This document shows positions 1 through 5,877 of a stretch of 7,787 nucleotides of DNA, piece by piece; position 1 is the stretch's first letter, and each line of letters starts with the position of its first letter. Position numbers and translations under genes: made by a program. The notes beneath the pieces are model-generated. The model had not been told where the DNA came from, made no database searches, and saw only the letters and a program-made list of their open reading frames with translations. The stretch spans positions 1-7,787 of the forward strand of contig DYDC01000120.1 of NCBI GenBank assembly GCA_020718125.1, written 5' to 3'. The stretch comes from Methylacidiphilum sp. Lineage in GTDB: Bacteria > Verrucomicrobiota > Verrucomicrobiia > CAIQCK01.

Positions 1-25
1 CGGCAAAAAGGATTGTCGAGCGGAA

Positions 26-121
26 GCCCGACAGGGCGAAAGGGAATAGCCCGCCGATTCATCGGTGGGAAACGATGACCAGAGAATCCAAGGAGTCCCG
101 TCAGGGACGGCAGAAAAGAAT
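26..121. repeat. Two REP-like palindromic units (GCCC/GGGC and GTCCC/GGGAC type)
   Basis: Unit 1 has GCCC (26-29) and GGGC (34-37) around a 4-nt loop, then GGGAATAGCCC, then an 8-bp hairpin with CCCGCCGA (50-57) pairing TCGGTGGG (62-69) through one G-T wobble. Unit 2 has GTCCC (95-99) and GGGAC (104-108) around a 4-nt loop, followed by AGAAT (117-121). The same architecture recurs at 7760-7787. This layout, a small hairpin followed by an AGAATAGCCC-like box and a second hairpin, resembles short dispersed repeats of PVC-group genomes. The ATG at 75 and the codons up to about 165 fall in this repeat, so the open frame there is not a gene start. Family membership is from memory; the pairing is seen directly. 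Confidence 0.6.
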
Positions 122-167
122 GGTTCCTCGCTGTTTTCAGTGGATGAAGGCTGTAAGTAGTGGGGGC

Positions 168-425
168 ATGACACCGGAGAAACTGTTTCATCAACCGCTG
201 GGTTTGGGCATGAACTGGGAAGTGACCGAATGCATCTATGACCGTGACGCGGGCGTGGTGCGGTTGCGGGTGCGTGAGACCCCGCATCTCTGGCAAAGCG
301 AACGCAGTCCAGGCGTGGGCGGGCCGGTGGTGGCCTGCGATCACACCGAGGAGTTGGTCTGGCGGCATCTGAACGTCTTCGAGCGCCGGCGCGAGGTTCG
401 CTGCCGGTTGCCGCGCGGCCGCTGA
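168..425 (+). pseudogene. ISL3-family transposase, N-terminal remnant
   Basis: From the ATG at 168 the frame reads about 85 residues beginning MTPEKLFHQPLGLGMNWEV and ending with a DHTEELVWRHLNVF segment followed by EVRCRLPRGR. This matches the N-terminal zinc-ribbon region of ISL3-family transposases, where a CPxCG knuckle precedes YDHTEER.WRHL and RxxRVPR. Here the knuckle reads SPGVGG, so both cysteines are replaced, and a stop follows PRGR just where the next Cys pair is expected. The family is normally about 400 residues and carries a DDE catalytic core, which is absent. No terminal inverted repeats or target duplication could be recognised. It is a dead relic. The open frame extends upstream to 75, but those codons lie in REP-like repeat sequence, so I start at 168. 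Confidence 0.72.
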
Positions 426-526
426 CAGCCGACGACGTTTCTTGATGGGCGAACGCCGGCCGCTGACGGCGAACGACGCCTCGCGACAGGCACACCCGTC
501 CGCTGACGGCGCACGGCGAACGGCGG
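419..526. repeat. Degenerate CTGACGGC repeats, roughly 41-bp spacing, with a heptamer run
   Basis: GCTGACAG (421), GCTGACGG (462) and GCTGACGG (502) occur at 41- and 40-bp intervals, each followed by an ACGNCG-rich stretch. The first two copies share GCTGAC and GACGACG or AACGACG downstream. The last copy contains three near-identical heptamers in tandem: ACGGCGC (506-512), ACGGCGA (513-519) and ACGGCGG (520-526). The block separates the transposase relic from recN and shows no coding pattern. Confidence 0.5.
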
Positions 527-592
527 CGCAAAATTCAAGTAGCGCCAGTTTTCGGTTGCAATCCGCGGTGAGGACTCCAAAAGTCTTGGCCG

Positions 593-2272
593 ATGCTGAG
601 CACGCTGCGCATTAAGAATCTCGCCCTGGTTACCGACCTCACGCTGCCGTTGCAAGCCGGCTTCAACGCCATCACCGGCGAGACCGGCGCGGGCAAGAGC
701 ATCATCATCGGCGCGCTCAACCTCGTGCTCGGCGAGCGGGCCGACCGCACGCTGATCCGCAGCGGCTGCGACTCGTGCACCGTGGAGGCTGTGTTCGACA
801 TCAGCAAGCTCCGCGCGCCGCTGAAAAGTTTCATGGACGAGAACGGCATGGAGCCGTGCGAGGACGGGCAGTTGGTCCTGAAGCGCACGTTCACCGCGGC
901 CGGTTCGAACCGCCAGTTCGTCAACGGCTCGCCCACGACGCTCGACAAGCTGGCCGTCATCGGCCAGTGGCTCGTGGACATGCACGGCCCGCACGAGCAT
1001 CAATCGCTGCTCCAGCCCGCGCGCCAGCTTGCCATCCTCGACACCTACGGCGGTTTGGAGCCGCTCCGCGAGGAGTTCGCCGCGCGAGTCCGCCGCCGGG
1101 CGGAGTTGGAGGCGGAGAAGGCCGCGTTGATTGTGGATGAGAAGAGTTACGCCCAGCAGCTCGACCTGCTGCGGCATCAGGTGGCCGAGATCGCCGCCGC
1201 GAAACTCCAGCCTGGCGAGCAGGCGCAGGTCGAGGCGGATTACCATCGGGCCAGCAACGCGGCGCGGCTGTTGCAGCTTTGCCAGACTGCGTTGACGGCG
1301 CTGGGCGATGAGGAGAACTCCGTGCTCTCGCAGACCGGCCTCGTTGGGCGGCAGTTACAGGAACTCCAGCGTGTGGACGCCTCCGCCGAATCGCTGCTGA
1401 AGCTCCACGAGCAGACCGTTGCGGCGCTGCACGAGTTGCAGGGCGAACTGGCGCGCTACACTGACAAGGTGGACGTGGACCCCGCGCAGCTTGCGGCATT
1501 GGAGCAGCGCCTCGACCTGATCCAGTCGCTCCGGCGCAAATACGGCGCGACGCTGGCCGACGTGATCGCCTTCGGCGAGGAGGCAGAGAAGAAGCTGCGC
1601 GCGCTGGAGAACCACGACGCCGAGCTGCAGCGGCTCAACGGGGAGTTGGCCAAGCTGGACGCGGAGTTGCTGCGCGCCGGTCGCAAGCTGGGCGAGGCGC
1701 GGCGCGCCCTGACGGGGAAGCTCGGCAAAGCCGTTGAGAAGCATCTCGGCGACCTCGGTTTCGAGCAAAGCCACTTCAGCGTCATGTTCCAGACGCGGGA
1801 CGATCCGCAGACCGCCATCCGTAACCTGCAATCTTCCGGTCTCGACACCATCGAGTTCCAGTTCGCGCCAAACCCCGGCGAGCCGGCGCGGCCGTTGCGG
1901 GCGATTGCCTCCAGCGGTGAGATGTCGCGGGTGATGCTGGCGCTGAAGACGGTGCTTGCGGCCGAGGATGAAGTGCCGGTGCTCATCTTTGATGAGATAG
2001 ACGTGAACATCGGCGGCGCGACGGCGGCGACGGTGGGCGAGAAGATGGCGCAGATAGCGCGGCAGCGTCAGGTCGTGTGCATCACGCATCTGCCGGCGGT
2101 GGCGGCCGCCGCGCCGGCGCACTACGTCGTCAACAAACAGGTCAAGGACGGCCGCACGATCTCGGAGATTGCGTTGCTGGAGAAGACGGCCCGTGTGGAC
2201 GAACTGGCCCGGATGCTGGGTGGCCAGGCGCCCGCGGCCCGGAAACACGCGCAGTCGTTGTTGGATCTGTGA
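593..2272 (+). CDS. recN: DNA repair protein RecN (SMC-like ATPase)
   Basis: This encodes 559 residues, the normal length for RecN, a cytoplasmic SMC-related ATPase that acts at DNA double-strand breaks early in RecA-dependent recombination. The N-terminal lobe has RIKNLALV and the Walker A motif GETGAGKS (29-36), followed by the RecN hallmark HGPHEHQSLL (131-140). Residues of roughly 145-400 are rich in Leu, Glu, Lys, Arg and Ala and fit the two coiled-coil arms. The C-terminal lobe has the ABC signature SGEMSRVMLALK (from 441), Walker B LIFDEID with D467 and E468, and the CITHLPAVAA switch region, ending with the typical ELARMLGG segment. The ATG at 593 gives MLSTLRIKNLALV, the usual RecN N-terminus. 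No good Shine-Dalgarno sits before it: TGAGGA at 569-574 is 18 bp away. No LexA-type operator was recognised. The gene stands alone, with repeats on both sides. Confidence 0.96.
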   Translation: MLSTLRIKNLALVTDLTLPLQAGFNAITGETGAGKSIIIGALNLVLGERADRTLIRSGCDSCTVEAVFDISKLRAPLKSFMDENGMEPCEDGQLVLKRTFTAAGSNRQFVNGSPTTLDKLAVIGQWLVDMHGPHEHQSLLQPARQLAILDTYGGLEPLREEFAARVRRRAELEAEKAALIVDEKSYAQQLDLLRHQVAEIAAAKLQPGEQAQVEADYHRASNAARLLQLCQTALTALGDEENSVLSQTGLVGRQLQELQRVDASAESLLKLHEQTVAALHELQGELARYTDKVDVDPAQLAALEQRLDLIQSLRRKYGATLADVIAFGEEAEKKLRALENHDAELQRLNGELAKLDAELLRAGRKLGEARRALTGKLGKAVEKHLGDLGFEQSHFSVMFQTRDDPQTAIRNLQSSGLDTIEFQFAPNPGEPARPLRAIASSGEMSRVMLALKTVLAAEDEVPVLIFDEIDVNIGGATAATVGEKMAQIARQRQVVCITHLPAVAAAAPAHYVVNKQVKDGRTISEIALLEKTARVDELARMLGGQAPAARKHAQSLLDL

Positions 2273-2280
2273 ACGAAACA

Positions 2281-2366
2281 GCGCGATCTGTAGCGGCGGT
2301 CTCCGACCGCCGGATGTTTGCCATTCATCAGATTCGGCGGTCGGAGACCGCCGCTACAGATCGCGC
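2281..2366. repeat. Perfect 32-bp inverted repeat (paired REP-like element)
   Basis: The left arm 2281-2312 and right arm 2335-2366 are exact reverse complements around a 22-nt AT-richer spacer (2313-2334). Each arm contains its own shorter palindrome: CGGCGGTC and GACCGCCG flank TCC or GGA. The element can therefore fold as one long hairpin or cruciform, or as two small ones. The core TGTAGCGGCGGTC is reminiscent of high-copy dispersed repeats in Verrucomicrobiota. It begins 8 bp after the recN stop and could end or stabilise that transcript, but there is no U-tract, so I class it as a repeat rather than an intrinsic terminator. Confidence 0.85.
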
Positions 2367-2381
2367 GCGGCACGATACGCC

Positions 2382-2477
2382 TTATTGCCGCAACGCGGGG
2401 AGCAGTTTGGCGCGGAAGTTCTCGTCGTAGTTGAAGAGAATCCAGCCGTTGGCGCCGGCGCGGCGGGCGAGGCGGTG
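2382..2477 (-). pseudogene. C-terminal tail of an unidentified minus-strand gene
   Basis: Reading leftwards, the codons from 2477 give HRLARRAGANGWILFNYDEN and then FRAKLLPALRQ before a TAA at 2382-2384. Almost every codon ends in G or C, as in the intact genes here, and the peptide looks like an ordinary globular C-terminus (GANGWILFNYDEN). To its right this minus frame stays open to about 2590, but its GC3 bias fades past 2478, where the plus strand takes over the coding signal. No start or body of this gene exists in the window, because thrC lies beyond. I do not recognise the family. It is best read as a gene fragment left by deletion or rearrangement. Confidence 0.5.
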
Positions 2478-2710
2478 AGGCCGTTCCCAACGGAATTCGG
2501 CGGCGAGCAGTTCGCGTTCAAGGGCGAACCGAAACCCGTGACGCTGACCTCGCCGCAGGGCGCGGCGTTCACGCCGTCACCGACCGCCCGTGGAAGACGA
2601 TGCTGACCGAGATGCTGAAGACCAACTGCGACATCTACAAAGTCTTCCTCGGCGAGCGTCCGCCGTTCGTCTTTGACGATCCGCGGTTCAGCCAGCCATC
2701 GCGGCGTTGA
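2478..2710 (+). pseudogene. Frameshifted C-terminal remnant of an unidentified gene
   Basis: Two plus-strand reading frames in series show strong GC3 bias. The first covers about 2478-2573 (peptide including GGEQFAFKGEPKPVTLTSP and QGAAFT). The second runs from 2576 to the TGA at 2708-2710 (VTDRPWKTMLTEMLKTNCDI, then YKVFLGERPPFVFDDPRF). Joining them needs a shift near 2573-2576, equivalent to two extra bases or one missing base, so I read one gene tail with a frameshift. The product family is not recognised. No start codon or upstream body remains; the fragment abuts the opposite-strand tail at about 2477. An alternative is that the two frames come from different genes. Confidence 0.45.
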
Positions 2711-2717
2711 AGCCGCG
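2700..2717. repeat. Small perfect hairpin at the remnant's stop codon
   Basis: CGCGGC (2700-2705) and GCCGCG (2712-2717) pair around a GTTGAA loop that contains the TGA of the gene remnant. It is followed by CTGAAATTCC rather than a T-run, so an intrinsic terminator is not supported. It may be another small REP-like unit. Confidence 0.35.
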
Positions 2718-2829
2718 CTGAAATTCCTTGCGATGGGGTTGCAGTGCGCTACCGTGAGCGCCCTGCGGGCTGCCCATCCAAGGCCGGCATGACCTGCCGC
2801 CCGAACGCTGCGGCGCCCGTTTTCAACAT

Positions 2830-2843
2830 GGAACGATTGATGT
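2830..2843 (+). promoter_or_regulatory. Shine-Dalgarno GGAA choosing the thrC start
   Basis: GGAA (2830-2833) lies 6 nt before the ATG at 2840 and favours this start over the in-frame ATG at 2828 and the ATG at 2744. The downstream start also gives MYHSTNGRSPAVDL, the usual N-terminus for this type of threonine synthase, whereas the extra upstream residues look non-coding (RERPAGCPSKAG). Confidence 0.5.
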
Positions 2844-4195
2844 ATCACAGCACCAACGGCCGCTCGCCGGCGGTGGACTTGCGCGGGGCGCTGCTTCAAG
2901 GGCAGGCGCCCGACCGCGGGCTTTACCTGCCGCAGCGGTTCCCACGGCTTACGCCGGAGGAGGTCGCGGCGTTTGCGCGCCGGCCCTATGCTGAGATCGC
3001 GTTCGATGTGCTGCGGAGATTCACCGCAGGCATCGTGGACGACGCGACGCTGCGGACGCTTTGCGCCGACGCCTATAACTATGATGTGCCGCTGGAGCCG
3101 GTTGCCGGTTTCAAAGGCCGCGCCCACGTGATGCGGCTCGACCGCGGGCCGACGGCGTCGTTCAAGGACTTCGCCGCCCGGATGATGGCGCGGCTCATCG
3201 GCGGGTTCGTGCGCGAGGCGGGGCGTGAGTTGACGATCCTGACCGCCACCAGTGGCGACACCGGCTCGGCCGTGGCGAGCGCGTTCCACGGCGTCGCGGG
3301 CATCCGCGTGTTGGTGTTGTTCCCCATCGGAGAGGTCAGCGATCGCCAGCGCAAGCAGATGACCACGCTGCGCGACAACATCCGCACCATCGCCGTGGAC
3401 GGGAAATTCGACGACTGCCAGGCGCTGGTGAAGCGCGCGTTTGCCGACCCGGCGCTCGCGGCGATCCCGCTCTCGTCGGCCAACTCGATCAACATCGGCC
3501 GTCTGTTGCCACAGAGCGTCTATTATTTCTACGCCGCGTCGCGCGTCGCCAAGCCGGGCGAACCGGTCGTGTTTGCTGTGCCGTCGGGCAACTTCGGCGA
3601 CATGATGGGGTCGGTCATCGCCGGCCAGATGGGATTGCCGATGCGCCGGCTCGTCGTGCCGGTCAACGGTAACAACGAGTTCCCGCGGTTCCTCGAAACC
3701 GGCCGTTACGAGAAGATCGAGCCGTCGCTGAACTGCCTCTCCAACGCGATGAACGTCGGCCATCCGAGCAACCTCGCGCGGCTCGTCGCGATCTACGGCG
3801 GCCAGATGGATGAGACGGGGAAAATTCACCGCGCGCCCGACATGGCGCGGATGCGGCGCGAGTTGTTCTCAACAGCGGTTTCCGACGAGCAGACCCGCGC
3901 AACGATCAAGCGGGCATGGAACGACCACAAGCTGTTGTTGGAGCCGCACGGCGCGGTCGGCTGGCGCGGGTTTTTGGATTTCGCCGCGAGTGAGCCGCCG
4001 GGCGATTCGCCGGCGGTGGTGCTGGAGACGGCGCATCCGGCCAAGTTCCCGGAGGAGATCGAGCGGGTGCTCGGTTTCTCGCCGGAAGTGCCGCCGTCAC
4101 TGGCCGCGCTTGACAAGCTGCCGGAAAACTACGACCGGATGGCGGCGGAATACGGCCAGTTCAAGCGATACCTGACCAAGAATTACGCGAGATGA
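2840..4195 (+). CDS. thrC: Threonine synthase
   Basis: This is a PLP enzyme that converts O-phospho-L-homoserine to L-threonine, the last step of threonine synthesis, in the cytoplasm. From the ATG at 2840 it has 451 residues, the size of the longer E. coli-like class. The N-terminus reads MYHSTNGRSPAVDLRGALLQ with GLYLPQ soon after. The PLP lysine is K109 in ASFKDFAARMM. TATSGDTGSA (135-144) is the phosphate and cofactor loop. SANSINIGRLLPQSVYY, VPSGNFGDMMGS and MNVGHPSNLAR are all family signatures. The C-terminal HPAKFPEEIE matches the end of the fold. The stop overlaps the next ATG as ATGA (4192-4195), which implies co-transcription and translational coupling with the PGM-like gene. The frame is open upstream to 2744, but I judge that region non-coding. 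No attenuator or leader peptide was found. Confidence 0.96.
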   Translation: MYHSTNGRSPAVDLRGALLQGQAPDRGLYLPQRFPRLTPEEVAAFARRPYAEIAFDVLRRFTAGIVDDATLRTLCADAYNYDVPLEPVAGFKGRAHVMRLDRGPTASFKDFAARMMARLIGGFVREAGRELTILTATSGDTGSAVASAFHGVAGIRVLVLFPIGEVSDRQRKQMTTLRDNIRTIAVDGKFDDCQALVKRAFADPALAAIPLSSANSINIGRLLPQSVYYFYAASRVAKPGEPVVFAVPSGNFGDMMGSVIAGQMGLPMRRLVVPVNGNNEFPRFLETGRYEKIEPSLNCLSNAMNVGHPSNLARLVAIYGGQMDETGKIHRAPDMARMRRELFSTAVSDEQTRATIKRAWNDHKLLLEPHGAVGWRGFLDFAASEPPGDSPAVVLETAHPAKFPEEIERVLGFSPEVPPSLAALDKLPENYDRMAAEYGQFKRYLTKNYAR

Positions 4196-5400
4196 AACAC
4201 GTCATCCTCCTTGGCGACGGCATGTCCGATTATCCGGTCGCGCGACTCGGCGGCAAGACGCCGTTGCAGGTCGCGCGCAAGCCGCACATGGACCGCATCG
4301 CGTGCGAAGGCCGGTGCGGCCTGTTCAAGACCATCGAGGACGACATGCCGACCGGCAGCGAGGCCGCCAACCTTTCCGTGATGGGCTACAACCCGCGAGA
4401 GGTGTTGCAGGGCCGTGGCGTGCTCGAAGCCGCCAGCATGGGCGTGGACATCCGCGGCGATGATATGGCGATGCGGTGCAACCTCATCTGCCTGTTCGAC
4501 GACGGCCGCATCAAGAACCATTCCGCCGGCCACATCAGCTCGGCCGAGTCGGACGAAATCCTCAAGACCCTCCAGAAGGAGATCGGCCGGCCCGGCCTCA
4601 GCTTCCACACTGGCGTCAGCTATCGTCATCTCTTCGTTGGCAAGGGACTCGACCCGCGCCTCGACTGCACGCCGCCGCACGATCATCCCAACGAGCCGGC
4701 CGAGCCACTGCTCATCCGCGCCAAGGTTCCTGAAGCGCAACCGACCGCCGACCTGCTCAACGACCTGACCCGGCGTTCGTGGCCGATCTTGAAAAATCAT
4801 CCGGTCAACCAGCGCCGCCGCGCCGCCGGCAAGGATCCGGCCAATTCGATCTGGCTCTGGTCGCCCGGCAGGCGTCCGAAGATGTGGACCTTCCCCGACC
4901 GGTTTGGCATCCACGGCGCGGTGATCTCGGCGGTGGACCTCATCCGCGGTATCGGCGTCTATGCCGGACTCGAACCGCTCCGCGTGTCCGGCGCGACCGG
5001 CCTGCACGACACGAACTACGAGGGCAAGGCCGATGCGGCGCTTGCGGCGCTGGAACGCTACGACTTCTGCTACGTCCACGTCGAAGCGCCCGACGAGGCG
5101 GGGCACGAAGGCAATCTCGAACTCAAAATCCGCACAATCGAGGACCTGGACGCGCGTCTTATCGGTCGCATCCTGGCCGGCTTGGAGCAGCGAAAGATGG
5201 ATGCGGTCGTGGCCGTCTTGCCGGATCATGCGACGCCGGTGGAGAGCCGCATTCACGTCCGCGATGCCGTGCCGTTCGCCATCCGCGACCCGCGCCGCGC
5301 GCCGGACGCCGTCCAGCGTTACGATGAGCAAAGCTGCGTGGCGGGCGCATTTGGCGTCCTCCACGGCGACGAATTCATCCGCGCGGCGTTTCAGAAGTGA
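4192..5400 (+). CDS. ApgM-family metalloenzyme, probable alternative homoserine kinase
   Basis: This 402-residue protein belongs to the alkaline-phosphatase superfamily group that contains archaeal-type cofactor-independent phosphoglycerate mutase (COG3635; apgM). Visible landmarks are the metal-binding start ILLGDGMSDYP with D9, the phosphate-accepting serine region PTGSEAANLSVMGYNP (S56 is the likely nucleophile), PDEAGHEGN with D301 and H305, and PDHATPVE with D345 and H346 as the second metal site. All expected metal ligands are present, so it should be active. A subgroup of this family is described as a proposed homoserine kinase (TIGR02535), because it occurs next to threonine genes in genomes lacking ThrB. 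The 4-bp overlap with thrC strongly favours that role here: homoserine to O-phosphohomoserine for ThrC. True PGM activity (3-PG/2-PG exchange) is the alternative and cannot be excluded by sequence reading. Many annotations would simply say phosphoglycerate mutase. Confidence 0.85.
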   Translation: MKHVILLGDGMSDYPVARLGGKTPLQVARKPHMDRIACEGRCGLFKTIEDDMPTGSEAANLSVMGYNPREVLQGRGVLEAASMGVDIRGDDMAMRCNLICLFDDGRIKNHSAGHISSAESDEILKTLQKEIGRPGLSFHTGVSYRHLFVGKGLDPRLDCTPPHDHPNEPAEPLLIRAKVPEAQPTADLLNDLTRRSWPILKNHPVNQRRRAAGKDPANSIWLWSPGRRPKMWTFPDRFGIHGAVISAVDLIRGIGVYAGLEPLRVSGATGLHDTNYEGKADAALAALERYDFCYVHVEAPDEAGHEGNLELKIRTIEDLDARLIGRILAGLEQRKMDAVVAVLPDHATPVESRIHVRDAVPFAIRDPRRAPDAVQRYDEQSCVAGAFGVLHGDEFIRAAFQK

Positions 5401-5598
5401 CTTCTGCCGGTGGCGTCGCAAAAACCCCGGCGACCGCCATGAAAACAATCACGTCGGTATTCGCCATCGTGCCAAGCAACGGCGAGCTTTTCATCCGCAC
5501 GCACCGGGCACTCTGGTGTATTGGCCCGAAGCGGTGACGGCTGCTCGATGACGCATCTCAGACCACTTGTCCGAGAGCCGTGCAGAGCGATGAAGAAC

Positions 5599-5675
5599 TG
5601 GCGCGCCCGGAGAGACTCGAACTCCCAACCCTCTGATCCGAAGTCAGATGCTCTATCCAATTGAGCTACGGGCGC
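5599..5675 (-). tRNA. tRNA-Arg (anticodon TCG)
   Basis: Read on the minus strand, this is a complete 77-nt cloverleaf. The acceptor GCGCCCG (5669-5675) pairs with CGGGCGC (5603-5609). The D-arm is GCTC/GAGC. The anticodon stem TCTGA/TCAGA encloses loop CTTCGGA, with anticodon TCG at 5639-5641. The T-arm is GGGAG/CTCTC with loop TTCGAGT. The discriminator is G, followed by an encoded CCA (5599-5601). It decodes CGA and probably other CGN arginine codons. It lies 47 nt downstream of tRNA-His in the same direction, so the two are probably one transcript. Confidence 0.97.
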
Positions 5676-5686
5676 GCACCGCAGAA

Positions 5687-5721
5687 TTTCAAATCTGAGA
5701 TTTGAAACTTGAGACTTGAGG
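5687..5721. repeat. 21-bp perfect palindrome fused to heptamer tandem repeats, between two tRNAs
   Basis: TTTCAAATCT (5687-5696) and AGATTTGAAA (5698-5707) are exact reverse complements around a single G. Overlapping its right side are three heptamers in series: GATTTGA (5699-5705), AACTTGA (5706-5712) and GACTTGA (5713-5719). The block is conspicuously AT-rich compared with its surroundings. It fills most of the 47-nt gap between the tRNA-His and tRNA-Arg genes, so it would form a hairpin in any shared precursor RNA. It is probably a dispersed repeat; a role in tRNA processing is speculation. Confidence 0.6.
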
Positions 5722-5722
5722 A

Positions 5723-5799
5723 TGGGGTGGGCGACGGGATTTGAACCCGCGACGGCCAGATCCACAATCTGGGGCTCTGCCAGGCTGAGCTACGCCCAC
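5723..5799 (-). tRNA. tRNA-His (anticodon GTG)
   Basis: Read on the minus strand, the acceptor GTGGGCG (5793-5799) pairs with CGCCCAC (5727-5733). The D-arm is GCTC/GAGC. The anticodon stem CCAGA/TCTGG holds loop TTGTGGA, with anticodon GTG at 5763-5765. The T-arm is GCGGG/CCCGT-like with loop TTCAAAT. Position 5800 supplies the extra 5' G (G-1) that is the histidine identity element, and the discriminator is C73 (5726), as expected opposite it. CCA is encoded (5723-5725). It is the first gene of a probable His-Arg tRNA transcript divergent from mutL. Confidence 0.97.
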
Positions 5800-5802
5800 C
5801 AC

Positions 5803-5830
5803 CCGCGGCGGTCTAGTGACCGGGCCGCGG
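5803..5830. repeat. Imperfect hairpin in the tRNA-His/mutL divergent spacer
   Basis: CCGCGG (5803-5808) and CCGCGG (5825-5830) flank an inner GGTC (5810-5813) and GACC (5818-5821) with loop TAGT. The stem is broken by a 2-nt asymmetry. It sits immediately upstream of the mature tRNA-His 5' end, so it would form in the tRNA leader transcript, and lies behind the mutL promoter. Confidence 0.45.
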
Positions 5831-5832
5831 AA

Positions 5833-5860
5833 ATTATCATTGGCATCCGGGAGCAGCAAG
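5833..5860 (-). promoter_or_regulatory. Candidate sigma-70 promoter for tRNA-His/tRNA-Arg
   Basis: On the minus strand GATAAT (5833-5838) matches the -10 consensus TATAAT at 5 of 6 positions. CTTGCT (5855-5860), 16 nt upstream, is a weak -35; TTGCTG (5854-5859) at 15 nt is another possible choice. Transcription would start near 5826 and give a leader of roughly 25 nt before tRNA-His. Confidence 0.4.
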
Positions 5861-5867
5861 CTATTTT
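5840..5867 (+). promoter_or_regulatory. Candidate sigma-70 promoter for mutL, near-leaderless
   Basis: TTGGCA (5840-5845) and TATTTT (5862-5867) are separated by 16 bp and resemble -35 and -10 boxes. Transcription would then begin at about 5874, only a few bases before the mutL ATG at 5878. The sequence right before the ATG (TTTTACCCCCCTGC) is pyrimidine-rich with no Shine-Dalgarno, which fits a leaderless or very short-leader mRNA. The boxes overlap the opposing tRNA promoter. Confidence 0.4.
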
Positions 5868-5877
5868 ACCCCCCTGC

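Noticed and set aside
75..167. Upstream extension of the transposase stub to an ATG at 75
   Set aside because: The codons lie in REP-like repeat sequence (GTCCC/GGGAC hairpin), and the transposase similarity begins only at the ATG at 168.
419..526. CRISPR array upstream of recN
   Set aside because: The units are degenerate, share only about 8 bp, the spacers resemble one another and no cas gene is present.
1355..2248. 297-codon minus-strand frame opposite recN
   Set aside because: It is antisense to the conserved C-terminal ATPase lobe of RecN, with no recognisable domain.
2354..3829. 491-codon open frame on the minus strand across thrC
   Set aside because: It is antisense to thrC in a GC-rich gene, is Arg/His-rich and low in complexity, and shows no family motif. 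Its left end also uses a different frame from the gene tail ending at 2382.
5412..5438. Possible terminator after the PGM-like gene (GGCGTCGC / GCGACCGCC)
   Set aside because: The stem needs a bulge, the loop is about 10 nt and no T-run follows, so an intrinsic terminator is not convincing.
4183..5448. 421-codon open frame on the minus strand opposite the PGM-like gene
   Set aside because: It is a high-GC shadow of a gene with clear catalytic motifs; its composition (Arg, Ala, Val, His rich) is typical of antisense frames.
5439..5537. 32-codon plus-strand ORF (MKTITSVFAIVPSNG...) after the PGM-like gene
   Set aside because: It is short, lacks a clear ribosome binding site and family, and has only moderate GC3 bias. 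It could be a relic, but it cannot be supported. The rest of 5401-5598 shows nothing else.
5391..5765. 124-codon minus-strand frame through both tRNA genes
   Set aside because: It reads the two tRNA genes as protein (VAQLDRASDFGSEGWEFESL is a well-known tRNA mistranslation artefact).
5716..5877. mutL start at the ATG at 5716
   Set aside because: The extension translates tRNA-His, and MutL proteins begin just before ANQIAAGEV, as given by the ATG at 5878.
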